Assembly: GCA_024684395.1 (NCBI GenBank)
Contig: JAIKWY010000121.1
Span: 1 to 64,000, forward strand
DNA: 64,000 bases
Reading direction: 5' to 3'
Source of the DNA: Oscillospiraceae bacterium
GTDB taxonomy: Bacteria; Bacillota; Clostridia; Oscillospirales; Ruminococcaceae
Every line of letters begins with the position of its first letter. The first letter of the stretch is position 1. The position numbers were made by a program, and so were the translations under genes. The notes under the pieces were generated by a model. It was not told where the DNA came from, made no database searches, and was given only the letters and a program-made list of their open reading frames with translations. Below are positions 59,010 to 64,000 of the stretch, in pieces.

Positions 59010-61451
59010 TCACTTGGTGTGATACTTTGCCATATACGCCTCAAAGCTGTCGATCTGACCGGCGCCGTACATAGCGGAATAGATCAGGATCTCGGCGGCA
59101 TCGGAAGCGTTGACCGTGCCGTCGCCGTTGACATCGGGGTTGACCTTCTTGGCAGACGGCTCCTCGGTCGGCTCTTCGGTAGGCTCGGTAGGCTGCTCAG
59201 ACGGCTCCTCGGTCGGCTCTTCAGTGGGCTCCTCGGTCGGCTCTTCAGTGGGCTTCTCAGCCGGCTCCGAGCCGATGAGGGCGAAGTTGTAGCCGTACTT
59301 CTCGGCATATGCCTGTGCCTTGGAATCGGCAAGACCATAGATCGTGCCGTCCTCAACGACCGGCAGGGTCTTTTCGTCGCCTTCGATGGTGCAGGTGTCA
59401 TTGCGGACGATCGCCGTTTTGAGAGAAGTGCCGCTGAAGGCACTCGCCTGGATCGTGGTAACGCTCTCTGGAATGTCGATGGTTGTCAGCGCAGCGCACT
59501 TTGCAAAGGCATCTTTGGCGATGGTCGTTACACTGTCACCGATCTTTACGCTGGTCAAACCTGTGCAGTTGAAGAATGCGCCATCATCGTAGTATCCACG
59601 ATTTTCGCCTACAGATGTCACTGTATCCGGAATTACAACGCTTCCCAGAGAAGTGCAGTTCTTGAATGCAGAAGCACCGATCTTGGTGATGCCCTCGTTC
59701 AGTGTCAGGTCTTTCAGGCTCGTGCAGCCCTCAAAGGAAGATGTGCCAATGGTCGCAACATCACCGATGGTCAGCGTTTTCAGAGAAGTACAGCCGCTGA
59801 AAGCAGAGGCGCCGATTGCATTCACGCTGTCAGGAACGTTCAGGGTTGTAATGCCCTCGCATTTCAGGAATGCTTTTTCACCGATGGTAGTAACACTATC
59901 CGGAAGGGTGAAGTCCTTCAATGCGGTACAGCCGCTGAAAGCACCGGCTTCAATGGTCGTCACATTCTCGCCGAGCGTCAGCGTTCTGAGCGTCGTGCAG
60001 CCATTGAAAGCGTCCTTGCCGATCTTGTTCACGCCGCTGCCGATTACGACTTCTGTCAGACCGGTGCAGCCGAAGAATGCGCCGTCATCATAGTAGCCAC
60101 GATCTACGTTGATAGTCGTTACGCTGTCCGGGATAACGACCTTTTTGAGCGAAGTACAGCCCTTGCAGAAGCAGTTGCTGATCTCCGTGATGCCTTCATG
60201 CAGATCCAGCGTTGTCAGGCTGGTGCAACCCTCGAATACGCTGACTCCCAGAACGGAGGAACCGCCTACCGTTGCGTTTTTGATCGCCTTACAGCCTTTG
60301 AAAGCCTCCTTGCCGATCTTGGTCACGTTGTCCGGGATGTTCACTTCGGTCATACGCTCGCATTTCTGGAATGCCTTCTCTCCGATCGTTGTCAGGGTCT
60401 CCGGGAATGTAACAGAGCCGAGAGCGATACAGCCACTGAATGCCTCAGACTGGATGGTCTCCACATTGCTGCCAAGGGTGACAGTTTTGAGTGCTGTGCA
60501 GCCCAGGAAGCAATCTTTGCCGACGGTCGTCACGCCGTTGCCGATGATGACTTCTGTCAGGCTGGTGCAGCCCTCGAAAACACCTTGATCGTAGTATCCG
60601 TTATCCTTGCCGATGGTGGTCACAGAATCCGGGATCGTCACGGTTTTCAGACTGGTACAGTTCTGGAATGCACAGGGATTCAGTGTCGTGATGCCCTCGT
60701 TCAGTGTCAGTGCGGACAGACTGGTGCAATTCATGAACGCAGAATCCTTGATCTCTGCCACATTGCCGATCGTAGCTGTTTTCAGACCCTTACAGCCATA
60801 AAATGCCTTGACGCCGATCACCGTCACATTGTCAGGAACGGTGATCTCCGACAGTGTTTCGCAGCCCATAAAAGCCTCTTTGCCGATGACCGACAGCGCC
60901 GAGCCGAAAGTCACACCATTCAGAGACGTACAGCCACTGAAAGCCGCTGCTTCGATCGTTTCGAGCTTGTCATTCAGTTCGATGGTCTTTAACGCCGTGC
61001 AGTTTTTGAAAGCATTTGTGCCGATCTTGGTCACGCCTTTACCGAGCTTGACAGTTGTCAGACCAGAGCATTCCTGGAATGCACCGTTGTCATAGTAGCC
61101 GTTGTCCCAGCCGACATATGTCACATTATCCGGGATCGTCAGTGTCTTCATGCTCTTGCAGCCCTTGAATGCCGAGGGCTCGATACCGGTCACGGGATAG
61201 CCCTCGATGGTCGCCGGTACGGTATAATCACCCGAAACGGAGGTATCACACTTGGTGATGATCACATGCTCCGCTTCATCGCTGGTGGCTTCATAGATAC
61301 GATAGGTCAGCTCGTCCGCTGTTGCCTCGGTGTAGTTTGCCGCAACTGCCGTCTGCACCAGCCCGGGAAACACTGCCTCCGGCGGGATCAGGATGCCCGT
61401 CATGAACGCACATGCCACTGCGAGGACGACTGCTCTTTTCTTGAAACTCAT
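59010..61451 (-). CDS. Secreted BspA-type leucine-rich-repeat protein with half-dockerin C-terminus
   Basis: 813 aa. ATG at 61451 follows GGAG. Signal peptide about 1-38 (ending TAVAA). Residues about 85-690 are LRR_5/BspA repeats of about 23 residues (IPDSVTTIGEKAFLKCEGIT type). They are arranged in a higher-order unit of about 167 residues, each marked once by a GYYD insertion (DNGYYDNGAF, DNGYYDQGVF, DRGYYDDGAF, NRGYYDDGAF). A Glu/Pro/Thr linker (repeated TEEP, about 715-765) leads to VNPDVNGDGTVNASDAAEIL, one calcium loop of a dockerin. The second loop is replaced by GAGQIDSFEAYMAKYHTK. Probably a surface or cellulosome-linked adhesion or substrate-binding protein. Confidence 0.92.
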   Translation of the reverse strand: MSFKKRAVVLAVACAFMTGILIPPEAVFPGLVQTAVAANYTEATADELTYRIYEATSDEAEHVIITKCDTSVSGDYTVPATIEGYPVTGIEPSAFKGCKSMKTLTIPDNVTYVGWDNGYYDNGAFQECSGLTTVKLGKGVTKIGTNAFKNCTALKTIELNDKLETIEAAAFSGCTSLNGVTFGSALSVIGKEAFMGCETLSEITVPDNVTVIGVKAFYGCKGLKTATIGNVAEIKDSAFMNCTSLSALTLNEGITTLNPCAFQNCTSLKTVTIPDSVTTIGKDNGYYDQGVFEGCTSLTEVIIGNGVTTVGKDCFLGCTALKTVTLGSNVETIQSEAFSGCIALGSVTFPETLTTIGEKAFQKCERMTEVNIPDNVTKIGKEAFKGCKAIKNATVGGSSVLGVSVFEGCTSLTTLDLHEGITEISNCFCKGCTSLKKVVIPDSVTTINVDRGYYDDGAFFGCTGLTEVVIGSGVNKIGKDAFNGCTTLRTLTLGENVTTIEAGAFSGCTALKDFTLPDSVTTIGEKAFLKCEGITTLNVPDSVNAIGASAFSGCTSLKTLTIGDVATIGTSSFEGCTSLKDLTLNEGITKIGASAFKNCTSLGSVVIPDTVTSVGENRGYYDDGAFFNCTGLTSVKIGDSVTTIAKDAFAKCAALTTIDIPESVTTIQASAFSGTSLKTAIVRNDTCTIEGDEKTLPVVEDGTIYGLADSKAQAYAEKYGYNFALIGSEPAEKPTEEPTEEPTEEPTEEPSEQPTEPTEEPTEEPSAKKVNPDVNGDGTVNASDAAEILIYSAMYGAGQIDSFEAYMAKYHTK
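59580..61100. repeat. Higher-order LRR super-repeat, period about 500 bp
   Basis: The GYYD-coding word recurs near 59584, 60085, 60588 and 61090, spacing about 501-503 bp, with matching order of the LRR variants between. This indicates duplication of a seven-LRR block inside the gene. Confidence 0.75.
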
Positions 61452-61495
61452 AATTCTCCACTCCTTTTCATTATCTGGCAGAAACTGCTTCTCTT

Positions 61496-61524
61496 ATTAT
61501 ACCATATCTTCCAGGAGATTGCAA
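61496..61524 (-). promoter_or_regulatory. Promoter of the LRR gene
   Basis: Minus strand: TTGCAA (61519-61524), 17 bp, TATAAT (61496-61501). Confidence 0.78.
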
Positions 61525-61641
61525 GACATTTGTGCATGTGTAAACAAGATTGACATAAAAAGTATGATTATGCAAATGCTCCGCTGCCGGTATCTGCCTT
61601 GTATCATACGTGATATAGCCGTTTGTTATATCTATCACAAC

Positions 61642-61678
61642 AAAAAGAGAAAGGCTGCGCAGGCATCACGCAGCCTTT
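61642..61678 (-). terminator. Terminator of the small surface-protein gene
   Basis: AAAGGCTGCG with CGCAGCCTTT (61669-61678 / 61650-61659), then CTCTTTTTG on the minus strand. Confidence 0.85.
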
Positions 61679-61742
61679 AAGTTTGATCCTGTTTATGAAA
61701 ATGCGCTGCCGCCCTGCGGATGACAGGAGCAGGCTTGCCGGA

Positions 61743-62063
61743 TCAGTCTTCCTTGCGGCTCTTTCTGACAAGTGCCACACCGGTGATGCCCATGAGGGCA
61801 GCCAGACCGGCGAATGTCTTGTACAGGACCTGATTTTACTCTGTTTCCGGTGCATCGTCCAGGATCATCCAGGCATCTTCATTCTGGATGATGGTGTCGC
61901 CGATGAGATAGGTCGTGCCGACGGAGAGGGGCGTGCCCTCAGCCGCACTTGCCGTAATGCCCGTGTTCCCCGTCAGGAAGCCTGCCACATTCGCCGGTGT
62001 GCCGCCGGTGATAAGCGCCAGCGCAACGATCCCCGCAGCCGCTTGTTTCCATGTCTTGTTCAT
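61743..62063 (-). pseudogene. Small membrane-anchored surface protein interrupted by an in-frame TAA
   Basis: ATG at 62063 is seven bases after AGGAGG. Signal peptide (KQAAAGIVALALITGG), then a 45-residue polar domain to ILDDAPETE, where TAA (61836-61838) stops the frame after 75 codons. The same frame continues without shift for 30 codons: NQVLYKTFAGLAALMGITGV, then ALVRKSRKED and TGA at 61743. That tail is a membrane span with a positively charged end, the expected anchor of such a protein. A nonsense mutation converting an anchored protein to a released one is the simplest view; stop-codon readthrough is possible. A terminator lies beyond the second stop, not the first, supporting the longer gene as ancestral. 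Confidence 0.75.
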
Positions 62064-62318
62064 TGTGATTCCTCCTATCATATGCTGTTTTCTATTCACA
62101 ATAGCCACCGCAAGAGGATCTTTCCCTTGTGAAACTCCTGTATGTCATTATTGTACCGCATCCGGTGCGGCAGGGCGTTGACAGAATAAAACAAAATTGT
62201 GAGCTTTCTGTAAACTGAACGGATCCGCTCCACAGGCGGACACTTCCGGCATACCGGAAAAGCCCTCCGTCATACACTGCAATGCAGGAGAAATGCTGCC
62301 CGAAAGGAGAGAATGCCT

Positions 62319-63002
62319 ATGCTGCTGGAATTATTGAGCCGGATGATCCTCTGGATCCTACATGCCGATGCACCGTATCTGTTCCCGAAGCCGCTGTCCC
62401 GCTCGGAGGAGCTTGCCTGCTTCGAGCAGATGGAGACAGGGGACATCCAGGCACGCAACCGCATCATCGAGCACAATCTGCGCCTTGTGGTGCATGTTGT
62501 CAAAAAATACCGTGGCTCGCCGGAGGAACAGGAGGAGCTCGTCTCCATCGGCACCTTCGGACTGATGAAGGCGGTGGATACGTTCGACTTCCGGAAGGGG
62601 GCGAGGTTTTCCACGTATGCGGCACGGTGTGTGGAAAACGAGATCCTCATGCACTTCCGTTCCCGCAAGAAGCACCTGACGGACATCTCCATGAACGAGC
62701 CCGCCATGACTGACAAGGACGGCAACACCCTGACGCTGATGGACACCCTCGAAGACGGCACGAATCTCGAAGAACAGGTCGATCTGGCGATCCATACGGA
62801 GCTTTTGTACCGCTTTTTGCAGGAATGTCTGGACGAGCGGGAGCTGGAGATCCTGACCCACCGCTACGGGCTCTACGGGCATATCCCCCTGACCCAGCGG
62901 GAGGTCGCCCGGGAGCTGGGCATCTCCCGCTCCTATGTCTCACGCCTTGAAAAGAAGGCGCTCGCCAAGCTGCGGGAGCGCTATGACATGACACCCTACT
63001 GA
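62319..63002 (+). CDS. sigK: Sporulation sigma factor SigK
   Basis: 227 aa. ATG at 62319 is nine bases after AAGGAG; the ATG two codons earlier is too close. Region 2 (ARNRIIEHNLRLVVHVVKKY, then LVSIGTFGLMKAVDTFDF and RFSTYAARCVENEILMHFRS) and region 4 (EREILTHRYGL-like ELEILTHRYGLYG, TQREVARELGISRSYVSRLE) match SigK/SigE. The gene is not interrupted by a skin element. The N-terminal hydrophobic segment (MLLELLSRMILWIL) resembles the pro-sequence removed by SpoIVFB. Late mother-cell sigma factor; compare spoIIID at 18257. Confidence 0.93.
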   Translation: MLLELLSRMILWILHADAPYLFPKPLSRSEELACFEQMETGDIQARNRIIEHNLRLVVHVVKKYRGSPEEQEELVSIGTFGLMKAVDTFDFRKGARFSTYAARCVENEILMHFRSRKKHLTDISMNEPAMTDKDGNTLTLMDTLEDGTNLEEQVDLAIHTELLYRFLQECLDERELEILTHRYGLYGHIPLTQREVARELGISRSYVSRLEKKALAKLRERYDMTPY

Positions 63003-63009
63003 TCCTGTG

Positions 63010-63047
63010 ACCGGGCACCTGCATCGAAAAAGGCGCCCGGTTTTTTA
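63010..63047 (+). terminator. sigK terminator
   Basis: ACCGGGC (63010-63016) with GCCCGGT (63035-63041), 18-base loop, then TTTTTAT. Confidence 0.8.
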
Positions 63048-63095
63048 TACATTATAATAGTATAGGCGGAGAGATGCCTGCGGGGCGTTTTTTGC

Positions 63096-63124
63096 TTGAC
63101 GAACCCCTCCGTTTGTGCTATACT
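63096..63124 (+). promoter_or_regulatory. Promoter of the last membrane-protein gene
   Basis: TTGACG (63096-63101), 17 bp, TATACT (63119-63124), 37 bp before the start codon. Confidence 0.8.
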
Positions 63125-63160
63125 ATAAAATAGTAAACTATGCCCAGGGAGGGAAACGTT

Positions 63161-64000
63161 ATGAATCACAAGGCCACGCACGACACCTCGCATTATGCCC
63201 ATTGTTCCACGCTCATGCTGAAATACAAGCGCAATCACATGCTGCGGCTGATCCTGTCCGCCGTCATTCTGTATGCCAATTTCTTCTGCATGACCGTGGT
63301 CTGGTGCCGGAAGGATCCCACCGAAGCGATCCAGTCCGCCGTCTATACCTCGGAGGGACAGGCTGCGGTCAATCCGTTCAAGAGCATCATCGGGATCCTG
63401 CTCATGCTCATCTGCATCATTGTAGGCGTTGTCGTCTACAAGACGGTCAAAAACCCGAAAATACGCAAGATCGCTTTGATCGGGATGGCGGTGGCATGGG
63501 TCATCTTCTCCATCGTCAATCTCTATTCCAATGTCAAGCGCAATGAATCCGTTGAGGCGATCTCGGGCGGCGGCAACCGGGTCGATCACCTTGCCTATGG
63601 CTATGGCATATTGGCGCTGCTGTTTTCCGGCGGCACGCTGGCGCTTGCGTTCTTCGGCACACAGGAGCATACCAAGCTCTATATCGCCCTGCTCATCGAG
63701 ATCATCCTTGCCATGCTGGCGGGGTGCTATCACTGGATCGTCGGCGCCGTCCTGCTCGGGCTGTTCCTTCTTGCGATCCCGGAGTACAAGAAAATGCCCT
63801 GGATCATGAAGCAGCCGGGGTATCCCTATTTCAACGAGCGCTTTGAGGAGCAGGCACGCAATTCCGAATATGAAGCGGATCACAAGCTCGACGGCAAGCG
63901 CAGCGGCTCGATGCTCGACCTGGATGGCACGCCTGTCCCGGCATCAGAGCCCGTTGAGACGATACAGCCCGAACCGCAGGTCACAGCGGCGTATACCATG
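63161..64000 (+). CDS. Multi-span membrane protein, partial at right edge
   Basis: 280 codons from ATG 63161 (AGGGAGGG upstream), open at the window end. Polar start (MNHKATHDTSHYAHCSTLML), then about five hydrophobic spans: RLILSAVILYANFFCMTVVW, IIGILLMLICIIVGVVVY, IALIGMAVAWVIFSIVN, GILALLFSGGTLALAFF and IALLIEIILAMLAG with the next span. A cytoplasmic tail follows with YFNERFEEQARNSEYEADHK and Pro/Glu-rich residues. Family not recognised; no catalytic motif seen. Confidence 0.8.
   Translation, partial: MNHKATHDTSHYAHCSTLMLKYKRNHMLRLILSAVILYANFFCMTVVWCRKDPTEAIQSAVYTSEGQAAVNPFKSIIGILLMLICIIVGVVVYKTVKNPKIRKIALIGMAVAWVIFSIVNLYSNVKRNESVEAISGGGNRVDHLAYGYGILALLFSGGTLALAFFGTQEHTKLYIALLIEIILAMLAGCYHWIVGAVLLGLFLLAIPEYKKMPWIMKQPGYPYFNERFEEQARNSEYEADHKLDGKRSGSMLDLDGTPVPASEPVETIQPEPQVTAAYTM

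Noticed and set aside
59580-61100. CRISPR-like regular spacing in the LRR region
   Set aside because: The repeats are in-frame protein repeats with a period of about 70 bp and a super-period of about 500 bp; there are no identical direct repeats with unique spacers.

Overview
The window looks like a chromosomal segment of a Gram-positive, fibre-degrading gut Ruminococcus (Ruminococcaceae/Oscillospiraceae). The evidence is a set of secreted dockerin-bearing enzymes (GH9, GH5, a PL11-type rhamnogalacturonan lyase, a CotH protein, an LRR protein), a class B sortase with pilin-like substrates, a pyruvate formate-lyase locus, and the mother-cell sporulation regulators SpoIIID and SigK. AGGAGG ribosome sites and TTGACA-17-TATAAT promoters recur throughout. 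I see no tRNA, rRNA or CRISPR array. The one structured RNA I recognise is RNase P RNA.

Layout. 1-1.3 kb: truncated proline/alanine-rich zinc-ribbon protein with tandem repeats. 1.8-15.6 kb: GH9-CBM3c-dockerin cellulase, gltX, PL11 lyase, a membrane protein, a YGPP-repeat lipoprotein with a radical SAM/SPASM enzyme and a DUF3795 protein, a DUF2975/XRE pair, and a GH5-dockerin enzyme. 15.8-26.2 kb: Clp ATPase, spoIIID, a pyruvate formate-lyase split into separate polypeptides plus its activase, HU, a YerC/TrpR-like repressor, a DUF4236 protein and two membrane-anchored proteins. 26.3-31.7 kb: duplicated basic microproteins, CotH-dockerin and an EAL c-di-GMP phosphodiesterase. 32.2-39.7 kb: pilin, sortase B and a 1772-residue fibro-slime/Cna-type adhesin.

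39.8-48.7 kb is a tight five-gene minus-strand operon. It encodes a beta-barrel/helical-repeat protein, a protein with a GrpE-like C-terminus, an Hsp70-like ATPase, a large helical protein, and an NB-ARC (STAND) NTPase whose N-terminus carries a HEPN-like motif. I do not recognise it as a named system. It reads as a chaperone-coupled sensor/effector, possibly a defence system, and is my main candidate for something undescribed.

48.9-64 kb: a circularly permuted solute-binding lipoprotein, hflX, a compact operon (metallophosphoesterase, RNase Z, small proteins, DUF4291), rtcB preceded by a 32-codon minigene, a lipoprotein, rnpB, a sirtuin/ADP-ribosylglycohydrolase operon with a terminator in its leader, a giant LRR protein, a small surface protein interrupted by an in-frame TAA, sigK and a truncated membrane protein.

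How parts may work together (inference): the dockerin proteins would join a cellulosome that attacks cellulose and pectin; the pilus/adhesin cluster would attach cells; the split PFL would ferment pyruvate to formate and acetyl-CoA; the Sir2/ADP-ribosylglycohydrolase pair would handle protein acylation or ADP-ribosylation.
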